Assembly (NCBI GenBank): GCA_003864495.1
Contig: ML133380.1
Coordinates: 637,911-701,910 of the forward strand
Direction of reading: 5' to 3'
Length of the DNA: 64,000 nt
Source: Nemopilema nomurai
Taxonomy: Eukaryota; Cnidaria; Scyphozoa; Rhizostomeae; Rhizostomatidae
In this document: piece by piece, positions 35,017 through 46,271 of the stretch
Layout of the letters: each line of letters opens with the position of its first letter
Numbering within the stretch: position 1 is the first letter of the stretch
Made by a program: the position numbers and the translations under genes
The notes under the pieces: generated by a model
Database searches by the model: none
Seen by the model: the letters and a program-made list of their open reading frames with translations, nothing else
Told to the model about the DNA's origin: nothing

Positions 35017-38000
35017 ATGGCACAAGTCGAAGAGGAAGCTCGGCATGAAATTCTTGCTTGTCAGAGTGGAAGAGATGATGGTGACAAAAAGGCCACTCGG
35101 TATTTGAGAATCGACAATGTCGCTCGCCATCGTCCCTGCATGACATTAGCGGAGGATTTGTGCATCGAAAACGAACCAAGTCCCAAAAGTTGCGATGCAA
35201 GGAAAACAACCGAAAATGCTACGACTGCAAGATCAATTCCCACAAGCAAAAATGCCAGCCATGTTACAAAATTCACAGTGGAGAATTTTCTGAACGGCGC
35301 GTTAAGTGACGATGGGTCGAAAACCCCGAGGAAGGAACAAAATTTGCTGAATTCGTTTTATTACAGTGTCGGGGAAAGGGATGATGGATTAGATGAAGAG
35401 AATAACAATTTACGAAAGGACCATAAATGTGTTGAAATATGTCACAGTTATCGCACTGTAAGAGAAAGAGGTGATGACGTAACTGACATTTTGGAACGTC
35501 CTGGAAGTTGTAGTCCAGAGCAGAGCGAAAATAGTGGGAAAGTTGTTTTTTCCTTCGAAGTACCAAGTGCGGAGCCACAACAAGAAATTGCGGCCAGATC
35601 TTCCAGTTGTTGCCCCGGCGTATTTACTACTGAAACATTCGTGGACAAAGAAAATCGATTTCCGGACAAAACCGGAAGAGGTCGTGATGACCTCAGTTCA
35701 GAGAAAGGAAGTCAGCACAGGGAAAGCAGGAAGACAAGCTATGGGGGTCTCGATGCGGCAGACACAAACAAAGTGGAGAAGGAGGTTGTCTCGTTGCCCA
35801 GTCTGTCAGAATTGGTGAATTTTTCTAAAAATGCGGCGATTTTTCAGGAGCAACCAAAGACAGAGTTGACTATGCAATCCTTGTTTCAGCGTTTTGGTTT
35901 GGAGAACTTGAAAAATGGAGATAACAATTCTCAACATAATGCACAATTTGGCACTGGTGAAGAAGACACACAAGAGGCCAGCAACCCCGAGCGAACTGCA
36001 TCCACAACAACCACATTTGCTGATTCGCCAAGAGGGACTGAGCCCGAGCAAGTTGTGGTGAAATCCGGGGGTCAACAACACCCGACAGCTACTGTTCACA
36101 CTCCACAAATTTTGACTCAACAAGGTTTGGTGCAAGCAAATTTTCAAAGGGTGGCACCGTATAGCCCCCTGTTCCCGTTTGTGCATCATATTCAAACAGC
36201 CGTGGACTCTCTGGGTCGACCTTTGCAAACAATACCTCTGCATCAAGCAGCACACTTACAACCCTCGCCACAGCTACAACAACCGCAACTGCAGTATTTG
36301 CAAAGTTTCCCCTACGTCTACAGTCCGTTGAGTATCCAGCAGAACTGTCTGAGTTTCCCCCCGGGCACGATCCAATATTCAAACGGGCAGTATCTAGTGC
36401 CAGTTCATCCGAACTTCCTCGCCCAGCACCCCCATATTTTAGCAGCACAACAACAAGCTGTAGCCATGAGTAGCCCCAACCACCAGGAGGAGGATAGGGA
36501 ACCCCCTGAGGTCAGTCACGTGCGTGTAGGTGGAGGCACTGAAATTGTGTTGACAAAAGTCGTCAAAACTGCGAATGAGGCAGAGAGTAAATGCGAGGCT
36601 GATGAACGGCCAACTGAACACGCAGGGCCGCAACATGAAGACGTCACTATGGACGAAAGAGCTGAGGATGAATCAAAAGGCAGTCCTGAGCATTTCGTAC
36701 CTGTACCTAGCCAAGACGAAGAAATGGAGAGTGACGAACATCAATCAGCTTCAGCAGAGCCGAGTGTTATCACGTGGGTGAATGAAGGGGGTAAAAATAC
36801 GATCCCCATTGTGTCCCCCAGTAGCAGTGAGGCGCAGCAACACATTGCCTGGCTTGATCAAGTCATAAAGCAGGGGGCTATTGCGGGGTACATACAGCCG
36901 AGTGTCCCGTTGACATCCCCCACCTGGGTTGAAAAGCATGGTCATCAAGGAGTTGTTATTGGCCAGGGGGTTGAAAAAGAAAGGCAAAGAAGCATTGCCT
37001 GGGTTGTCCAGTCCCCACTCAACTCGTCGATCGTTGGTGCAGCGACCCCCTGCACAACCACTGTCAACCCGACTAGGCCAGCGAGCAGAGAGGACATTAT
37101 GTCGAACCCAGTCCTCGCCGCGTATGCACGGCCAGAACAGTACATGCGACAGGAGCCACTGATTTGCCGCTGGACATCGAAAAGTGACGTCATAAAGGAG
37201 ACTGGTAAGCAAACAGTGGTCAACGTCTGCTCGCGACAATTCCAGTCAGTGGACCAAATTGTTTACCACATAGCGGAGGACCACTTGAGCAACACCGGTC
37301 CTAGCACCACGGAGCTGCATTACTGCCACTGGAAAGACTGCTCCCGGAACAACGTACCGTTCAAAGCCAAGTACAAACTGGTCAACCACATTCGTGTTCA
37401 CACGGGCGAGAAGCCATTTCACTGCTCCTTCGCCGGCTGTGGGAAACGTTTTGCGCGATCAGAGAACCTGAAGATTCACAAAAGAACTCACACAGGTATC
37501 AAAGCTTAAGTTTTCCTTTATTGTGATTTTTAAGTAACCCTGCAAAGAGGATTTGATAGAAGCATAACCGATCCAGTTTATTGTGGAGGCCATTTATTAA
37601 TTCACAACACCCCCCTCCTCCATTTATTTCTATACCTAGGTTGTTGTTTTATTCGAAGTTCCCCATTTATTGGAAAACAAGTGTATTTTCATGTTATCAT
37701 TACTGTTCTCTTGGAAATTTATTATTGCTGCCACAATCATGGTGTTTTTTACATTAAATGCCATTTTCACCCTTATACGACGAAAAAGATTCTGAAAAAG
37801 GACTTTTGGAAACGAGGACAACCTGCCCTGGCCTCAATTGCAGTTATAGGCGAAAACGAGGCCCAGAGAAAACTTTCAGCTTGATTTACAGCCATATATT
37901 AAACAAAGCTGTGGTCATTGGAACCCGATCTCGAGTCGCCCTTAATCTGTGATACATACCCAGCTTCGCTCATTAAGTCATTTTGATCGTATTGCTTGCA

Positions 38001-38353
38001 AAAGGCCAATTTGTCTGCGGTTCCATACACACTTTTCGTTTAAGTGTAAACCTGTTTATTGTTTTAAAGGCGAGAAACCGTTTATGTGCCAAGTGGAGGG
38101 CTGCACTCGAAGGTTTGCGAATTCAAGCGACCGGAAGAAGCACATGCATGTTCATCTATGTGATAAACCATACACTTGTATCATACACGGCTGCGGAAAG
38201 ACTTACTCTCACCCAAGTTCTTTGCGTAAGCATGTTCGAAACCATGATGGCAGCGAACTCATCCTTGTTGACTCCAAACATTTGCAAATTAAGACAGCAC
38301 AGATTCTGCAATGCACAAAGGAAGATGGAGAAATGGCAAATGAAGGAGATTAA
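35017..38353 (+). CDS. ZIC family zinc-finger transcription factor
   Basis: Two exons, 35017-37495 and 38070-38353, join in phase 1 to give about 920 residues. The start ATG has a good context (ataaacaATGG). Five C2H2 fingers occupy the C-terminal fifth. Fingers 1 and 2 carry the tandem C-x-W pattern (CRW from about residue 715, then CHWKDC) typical of ZIC/GLI/GLIS. Finger 2 contains [20 protein letters not shown] and finger 3 [20 protein letters not shown]. Exon 2 supplies finger 4 ([16 protein letters not shown]) and finger 5 ([15 protein letters not shown]). These are near-identical to ZIC signatures and differ from GLI. The N-terminal ~710 residues are long for a ZIC protein: acidic and Ser-rich, then Q/P/H-rich; I see no clear ZOC motif. 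ZIC factors act in the nucleus and pattern neural and mesodermal or tentacle tissue in animals. Which ZIC paralogue this is cannot be told from the window. Confidence 0.95.
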
Positions 38354-40758
38354 ATACAAGTGATTATTCTAAAGCTTGTGCACACATGTGTTTGACACTT
38401 TCCGCTTTTATTTAAAGCAATTAGCCTTTGTGCCGCCGCAGGGGCTGCGCAGAGGAGCCTTGAAAAGGGAGCTAATTCTCCTGTCCTAGAGAAGCTCAAA
38501 AAATTGAAAAATTAATCGACGGAGGAAAATAATAATGGTTATTAACATGACCGACCTTGATCCTAATGAACTTGATCTTCATATTTTGCTTTATAGAAAT
38601 ATAATTGATTCCCTGAATTCTTAAGATATTTTTGTTTTTATTGTACAGAGGCTCGTATGTGAATTTAGTGTACATTAAGCACTCCAGGGGCACTGGATAC
38701 TAGTTATGACGTCATTTTCAAATGTTGTTTACTTTTTGTTTTTAGGCTGTGTAAACTGAAATCTTCCAATAGAATGTACATACACTTGAAATAGATGTAA
38801 GCTATATTAGAGTTGGTATTTCAATTGTAAAGGCTTGTGTGAAGTATAAGGAAAAGTACTTCTTGGTATGCCCTACGAAGAACTGCCAAAAAGCAGGGGG
38901 GCTGGAGAGATTCTTCAAAAATATACCTCAGAGATATAACCAATCAGGTCACCAGAACCAAACGAATGATACTAACTTAATAAGCGTTCCTAAAATTATT
39001 CATGATTCTAAAAAACCTTAATATATTTTTTCAGAATTAGTAGCCTTCTCATTCAAAGGATGAAAACCACGAGTAAAAACCTAGCCGAAACCTCAGCAAG
39101 TACTGACCTTCCCCCTGGGTTTCGATTGTTCAGGACCATCTAGCTATTCACCATTTAGATCACCACAATGCAGCTTATTGATATGAAATAGGGCGTTGAA
39201 GTGCATTGATTATTTGACGGAAGATCTCATATACTAGTACTGCCATTATAGTTTATCACGTATCAACCTCCCTTCAGATCACAATGTTCCGGTAATAATA
39301 AATAGAAGCATCTTGCTATTTGTATTTGTATGGGTTTCAAGAGTTATTTTATGAATAAAAGTAAATTTGATAGACCAAGATTTTCTAAACGTAGGGCATA
39401 AATTTTGTACGCCATCAAGTTTCTGTTCTCGTGTTTAGAGATATCATTTTTATTTGAAAATTAGTTTAGATTCATCAAGCTGCGTAGAATGATTTATGAT
39501 GGTTTCTAGATTCACCAACTAATGTAATATGCAATTTTTTGGTACAGAAAGTTACGAGAATAATTAGTTTATTAAATCTCACCCGGCCTTTTATTACCGT
39601 TTAAATTCATCTTAACTTATTTTACGCCATCGAGTTTCTGTTTATTCTTCAACTCAGGTTTTTTAAATGCAGATTGATTCTATGGTTTTAAAATTTGTAA
39701 AGAGATTATATCAACTAATAAGATTAATTGTTAGTCCTCTCCGGTTGACTTACGATTGACTATCGTTCATTTAAAATGTGAATTATGAAAATTCTGAAAT
39801 TTCGATACTAATTCGTTTGGTAAGTGTAGACTTTGAATTACGAGAAAGTCCTGTCGTATTTTAGCTTCTACTGGTAACAAGAAAGTCTTTTATAAGCCTG
39901 TTTTGTCAATCCATGTGTTGTGCCTAGCCAATCCTCCGATTAGATGATTCGAAGGGGGTCATGCCTCATATTTGGCAATAACAAAGTTTCAGTCTTCGCC
40001 TACACCCCAACGACTCCCAGTATGACTGGTATTCTGGTGTGGGATCTTTGGAAATTGCCCGCTTTCAATTGTCCACCCTGCGCCTTTACTCAATTCGGAA
40101 CCAGTCGTTTCACTCGCCAGCTTGTTCACTGAATAGCCTCGTGGATCAACGTGATAGAACACTTTGAGGAATTTAATTATTAGCGCGAGGCGATATGCTA
40201 GGCATATTTTCAAAACTACAGTTGACAATAACTTGCAGGGCCATTTCTACTTCGCATAGAGTACTTTAGGCCACATTTATTTCCTCAACGGTAGTTTCCC
40301 ATTTGCCCATCTGGTAGAAGTGTTTGCCATGATAACCCCTTTTCTTAGTCAATCGATGTTGAAGCTATTGATACGAGCGCCGACATAAATACACCATCCC
40401 TTAACTGCCAAATCAGTGCAAATCTTTTTATAGCCAAGCTATTGTTTATTTGTAGATATCTGGTCTCTCGTTTACATGTCGTAGCCTCCTTTCGTATAGG
40501 TACCTGGTGCTTGTGACAGGTTCGATTTACACGTGGTTTGTAAAGTTATTTAGGTAAAACAATAAATAAAGTTACCAGCAACTTGTACAATAGCCTTATC
40601 GCAATTGGCATTTGACCCTTGCTCAAACAATAGGCCCGACCCAGGCCCCTGAATTCCAGTGAACAATACAAGATATTTTTTCGGACATAACTCTACGATC
40701 GTGTAGAGATATACGCTGCTAGTGTCCCCCAGAACAAGGCTGCTTGGAAAAATTGGTT
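38354..40758. other. ZIC 3' flank and intergenic region
   Basis: No coding exons are recognised. AATAAA-type sequences occur near 39299 and 39354, but their use as ZIC poly(A) signals is unknown. Between 39360 and 39840 the sequence is AT-rich, with loosely repeated phrases (for example cgccatcaagtttctgttc near 39411 and cgccatcgagtttctgttt near 39626) that suggest an old local duplication. Confidence 0.45.
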
Positions 40759-42827
40759 ATGGAAATGGTGGACAAGATGATTCTCGAGCCATTTGATTTA
40801 CATACCACGGAACAACTTGATCACAGTCCTAGCGATTATTTATCAACCAATTTTAAGTTCTACTTGCAGTCCGAGTTCGTGGAAGAAAATGTCGAAGAGA
40901 AACTGGAGACCGATTTCGATGTTTTATGGACCAAAGCAGTGGACAATATGTTCAAATCATCGAGGCTTTTTAATGGCGATCCAAAAATAGAAGAGAAGGA
41001 AAATGTCGACGAAAACGTCCAAGTGAACGAACAAGAAAAGAAATTGGATCTCAGCTTTGAAATACCTGAGGAGCCGATTTTGAAGGAAGAGGAAACACTT
41101 CAAGCACTGGATTTTAATTCGTTGAAGCAGAATGATTCTTTTTCAGAGGGAAAATCGAAACAGGATGGTTCACGGGAAAACGTAAATGGCGACCAGATTG
41201 TTCCTACTATTAAGCAGAGGCCTTGGAAGTTACAAGGCAAAAGAAAAGTCGTCGATTTGGATGTGAATTTTAGCGGGCTGCCAGCTATGAATCCTGAGGG
41301 AAAATCAAAATTTAAAAAATTGAAGTTGGACCCCGTTACCGGCAAAGAAGTAATAGAAGAAGATGAAGCTGCTGGAGAAGGTTCCCCACCTAAAAACAGT
41401 ATTTTCGTTGATTATAGCTTTGATTCAAATGCCAAGCTACCGTCATTTCGTGAGGCGTTTGTTCCGGCGCTAAAGAAGATAAGCAACAGAGAAGCGGAAT
41501 TGCGAAGGAAATTAAAAGAACACCCCAGTGAAATTCATTGTGAAGAAAATTTGGAAAATCACTTCACATCTGGAGAATCACCTGTAGAAGATCAGAGGAA
41601 ATCTGAATCTGTTTACCAGCCCCCAAAAGCAGAAACAAACGTATCAATAGGGGTAATGAATGACCACCCGGCCGACCTATTGTCTGAAATCAGCGAGTTG
41701 GAATGGGCTGAAACAATGGAGGACAGCAAACCGAACCTGTTATCCCAAGGAACAACTGAACAGTCGAATGGGACACAAGACGCCGATTTCGATAAAGATA
41801 TCCCGAGCAGTGGGTTGGATTTGAAAATAAAGCAGGAACATTTAGACATTGTCGATTGCAACAGAAATGTCAACACCGTTGAAGTCGATGAAACCCCCAG
41901 CAAAATTTTAGATATAAATTCAGCAAACTTAAAAGAGATTGAAAAAAATATATTCAGTTTCGATGAAGGCTTGGAAATGTTTGATTTAGAAAGAGACTTC
42001 CCGTTTAACAAATTCGCAGTACATCATGAAGATGGCGTTGGTAGCATACCGGGCGAATGTGATTGGTCAATTGGCTTGTCGAACATCCCGGATGTGCAGA
42101 CCACATCAGGGCAGTTTCTGATTGGCCAGACCGCTAGCGATGTAAGCAGTTTCATTGGACATCGAGACCTTGTTGATATATCAAGACAAGAACAGTATCT
42201 TAGCAACGGGGATATGTTAAATGCAACAACATTGGGAAATGCAATTTCTCCGCATGGAAACGTAGTGAGTAATTCATTGCCTTTGATTTGCTCGCAGACG
42301 GGGGGCATAATGAGTCTTGCCCAGTACGAGCAAAACCCCCAGCTTGAAATGAATTTGGCAAAACAAAGAAACATGGAAGCTAATATGATGAGCATGAAGC
42401 AAACATTGATGTAAACATTGCAAATCAGGAAAAACAGCGTGTTGTTGCAATGCACCTCAATCAGGCTGGCCTCCCTCCATTTCACCAGCAAGATTTGAAA
42501 CACAATCAAGCCGGCCTAAGAAGCAACTCTGTCATGGACGGTCAATCTATTGCACAGCAAATACACCAGTCCTTTGGCGCAGACGTCTTCGGGACGCCGG
42601 GGGATGATGGCGCAAAAATTCTCGCGAAATACCTCGCTCACAGGGGTAGTACAAGGACAGATGGCAACGAGCACAGGGGAGGCATGTCCTCCGCAATCGC
42701 GTCTCTTATTGGAAAGTCCTTCAGCCAACAGGAGGCTACGCATAGACTTGAACGTGAAAACGGCCCAGTTGACTTTCTAACTAGTTCTGATTTCCATCAT
42801 TTAGATTTGATGAATGAACATTTCTGA
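40759..42827 (+). CDS. Unrecognised acidic, probably nuclear protein (split frame)
   Basis: I do not recognise this protein. The first frame runs from ATG 40759 (MEMVDKMILEPFDL; the five upstream codons from 40744 begin with TTG) to a stop at 42414, about 551 residues. It is rich in E/D/S/N, with a basic patch (PWKLQGKRKVVDLD and KSKFKKLKLD) that could be a nuclear localisation signal. A second frame, open from 42384 to the stop at 42827, encodes EANIDVNIANQEKQRVV, then an N/Q-rich segment and GDDGAKILAKYLAHRG. It looks like the natural C-terminus, sharing NQAGL-type composition with the first frame. The two overlap for about 30 bp, one base apart (-1 shift). I found no good intron there. Either the sequence has an indel, or the allele is broken, or a frameshift occurs. 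A single coding exon is unusual among its neighbours. Confidence 0.7.
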
Positions 42828-44089
42828 AAATATTTTTGTAAATATTAGGAATACTGTTTCGAGAAATAATATAATTTTTTACAATCTCTCTCAGCTTTTT
42901 GCCTACCTTTCTGGCTTTAATATGTTTGATTTCAACGAAAGGTTTCATGTCCTGGTTTTTATATTAGGCCTGATAATCTGCCTGATAATTTAGATGTTAG
43001 TCCTAGTATTAGGATAGATATTCTGTTTGATATTTTGATTAGATTCCTTGGCGAAAAGTAGAAGTAGGAGAAAATTCCACAAAAGAATCTGTTGCAGGAT
43101 TACCTATGTGATCAACCATTCCAAAATGAAAAGAGGTGATATCGATTACCAATTATCAGCTTTGAGTTTTGATTGACTGAATTTGCTTTCATCTAGATCA
43201 TTTTACTTTCAATAGCAATTTTGACGATGTTTTCAAAACCCACTACGCTGAAACATACTTTATTCTAATTCAATCATTCCAGCCACCCAATCACCCTAAT
43301 CACCCCCCCCCACACACACCCCACCCCCAATCATCCCTACCTAGGTTCTTACTACATGCAGTATAGCGAATGATGCAAGGCCCCCCTAAAGAGGTGTTGC
43401 TTCAATGTATTTTGGCATTTCAAGGGCGTATACACTACCCTTTAAGTATAGGCATATTCAGGGGACTTCTTCTATTGGCACATACAGATCATACATTTTG
43501 CAAGGGTGGGAAGGGTAGGTTTCTCATTCAGATTCACATTTAATCGTCTCAGCAAAGCAACAAAGATCCAGACAAATCGTCTACCTCCTGGAGTCTAAAA
43601 AGAATGGCAACCCTACTTTTAATCAGAGTCGGGAAAACATTACGGTCGCACGGTCATTGACCGGAGGAAGGTCCTCGAAAAACAATAGAAGCTCATGCGA
43701 CACAACTAAGCCACACCCACTTTCTGTTGTTTTGTCAGGAAGGTTTGCCCTCTAGGATTTTTGTCTGGAGGAAGTTTCACAACTGTTCTGGACTTTGGAG
43801 AGTTTGCATGCCACTCCTACTCAATCCAGTCGCAAACAGGCCATGTCGAATATGGATGAATTCAAAAACATTCACGATGTTACCATCATCCTGAATGACG
43901 CACAAAATCTCCACGTGCTTTTCAGGAATCAAATTTATCTGCTTGATGCAAATAGACCAGGTCAATATTAACATTAAACAGAAACTCCATGCGCTACATG
44001 GAAACTAAAGAGGGTACAAGTGAGAGTTTGTGAGCTAGAAATGACGTCATATATAATTGTCTAATCAAGGGTTGCAAGTTTGATCAGGG
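42828..44089. other. Intergenic region with C-rich/CA tract
   Basis: No gene is recognised. A C/CA low-complexity stretch lies at about 43303-43330 (acccccccccacacacacccc). Only short ORFs without recognisable protein sequence are present. Confidence 0.4.
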
Positions 44090-44600
44090 TCTAACGCCTA
44101 GCAGTGAGTCAACTGTCTTGGGCCGTCCAAGGCTTTTCATTTGACCCTGAAGTTCTTTAGATCTCTATGACGTCACTTCGTGGACCATTGGCCCTTCCAG
44201 TTTTTCCATTTGACCCTGACGCTTTTTAGACTTCTATGACGTCACTTGGTGAGTCATTTGCCCTTCAAGGCTTTTAATTTGACCCTGAAACTCTTTAGAT
44301 CTCTATGACGTCACTTCGTAGACCATTGGCCCTTCCAGGTCTTCCATTTGACCCTGACGCTTTCTAGACTTCTATGACGTCACTTGGTGAGTCATTTGCC
44401 CTTCAAGGCTTTTAATTTGACCCTGAAACTCTTTAGATCTCTATGACGTCACTTCGTAGACCATTGGCCCTTCCAGGTCTTCCATTTGACCCTTACGCTT
44501 TCTAGACTTCTATGACGTCACTCTGTGGCCCATTGGCTCTTCCAGGTTTTTAATTTGATCCTGACGCCATAAAGTCTTTCTAGGGGCGTCACTCTGAAAT
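44090..44600. repeat. 69-bp satellite with a TGACGTCA in each unit
   Basis: TGACGTCA occurs at 44168, 44237, 44306, 44375, 44444 and 44513: six perfect palindromes spaced exactly 69 bp apart. Units alternate between two variants (ggcccttccaggtcttccat... and tgcccttcaaggcttttaat...), so there is a 138-bp higher-order period. A degenerate seventh unit with ggcgtcac follows near 44583, and another isolated TGACGTCA stands at 44042. TGACGTCA is the full CRE/ATF consensus, so the array could bind bZIP factors. That is inference; the array itself is plain in the sequence. Confidence 0.95.
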
Positions 44601-45798
44601 AAAGCCACAGGTCTTAAGAGCTTCATCCCTGTTTTGCTTCCAACAGAAGCGTGGACCCGCTAAATCTAGATTGCTTGATAACTTATTTCACAGCATGGAT
44701 TTGAATTATTGAGATTTTATGGAAGCTTCATTGATAAAGAGCAAGAAAAAATCGTCAGTTTTCTTTCAACTTAGATATTCAATGCATATGGCTTGGTAAA
44801 CTGTGTCTTTTGCATTGTTGAAGTGAAATAATCAACTTCATGGGATCGTCTTAAGAGATTCAGCTTTCTTGAATCGCCTTAAATGATTTTGATAAGCAGT
44901 TTCAAACGATGAGTGACTGTGTTTTTTACAGAGGATTTCCATATAGGGAGTATCTGTTCAGTCTCGACGTTCTAATTGGTGAAGCTGGGAAAGAAGACAC
45001 TAACAGATGACGATTCAACCACAGTCAAATATCACGTTTATGGTTTATTCTTATTCATTGAAATGCTACCCTTTTGTTAAATAAAAGTTTAAGGCAATAA
45101 TACACAAATATCTTACTGCAATAATTTTTTCTTTCACTTAAGAAATAAGTTCCCTTTCACAGACCGTCTCTTGAAATGAAGCTGAAAATTAAGAGAAAAT
45201 TTATAGGTGGTACCTATTGCCTAGTTGCTTACCCCTTACCCCTACCAATTTGGTATTGTTTTTGCAATATGTCGCAAAACTTTCGTTCTAGCAGATTCAA
45301 TAAACTAGAATTTTAAGGCTTAGCTAATCTGAAATGAATATTTCTCGTTGTTGGTTGTTTGTTTGATCTTTTTAATAGGAAAGTAATATGACAAGCTTCG
45401 ACATAGACCATGTTTGTAAATGTTTTCTTCTACAGAACTTCATTTTCCTTGCAATTGCATTTCATGTTTATAGAAGCACATGAAGTGAATCCAATCTAAC
45501 ACAATGGCTACAGAATTGCTTTCATTTTTGAATGGACACGAGTCTTTGAGAAGTCATTGAGCCATTATTACAGGAAGCATTTTCCCCTAAGCTGGCCTAA
45601 GTTCCCGTTGAAAGTCAATTGCTGGTCGCCGAATGCAAAGTACCTCCAAGTGATTTGCTGTGGCATCCTCAAGCCACAATTGAGAAGATCATTCACGCTA
45701 TTAATGTCTCATAAAAGGGATGCTTTCTCCCTTATGCATTATTCATAAAACGCATGCATCTTGGGAAACATTTCGCGTTGATAAGGGCGATAATTCCA

Positions 45799-46271
45799 TG
45801 ACGTCACAAACAAGTTTGTTGGTCAGCGATCATGAATAGTTGCAGACTCATGCGCGCGCAGCATCTTATTGGAATGGTGAAACAATGCAGTGAAGCTGTG
45901 AGAAATTTCCTAGCTTATAATACCCTTAGAAAACTGAAAACTTTGTTAATGAGTCAGCCTCAGAGCTTCAGTTTACCACCGATGCTTGGAAGAAGAAGTC
46001 AATAGTTTTGAGTTACTTCCACACGGAATTCAGTTTAAGACGGAAATTTCAGTTTCGCATCGGCGTTTTTAGGCCAAGCTACGGAGCTGTCGAACGAGAA
46101 ATTTGGCATAACAGATATATTGTCATATCGGGATTACCAACATCTATCAGCTGCGAAATCTTTGTGTTCGCTTGCCTGATGTGGACTAACAGAATATCAG
46201 CTTCGTTTATTGCCTAGAAGTTTAGGTATACATCGGAGAATCACAGTGATAGACCAGTGAAAAGTCAACGA
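45799..46271 (+). promoter_or_regulatory. Candidate promoter and noncoding first exon of RING ligase gene
   Basis: A TGACGTCA (near 45799), a GC-rich patch (tgcgcgcgcagc, near 45853) and a reversed CCAAT box (ttattggaatg, near 45867) cluster here. About 400 bp downstream there is a strong splice donor (caacgag then gtatgt, 46271/46272). No other gene on this strand would use it before the acceptor at 49409. This is inference from motifs only. Confidence 0.3.

Noticed and set aside
35806..37239. Antisense and alternative-frame ORFs in the ZIC first exon
   Set aside because: They overlap a strongly supported coding exon and encode no recognisable protein.
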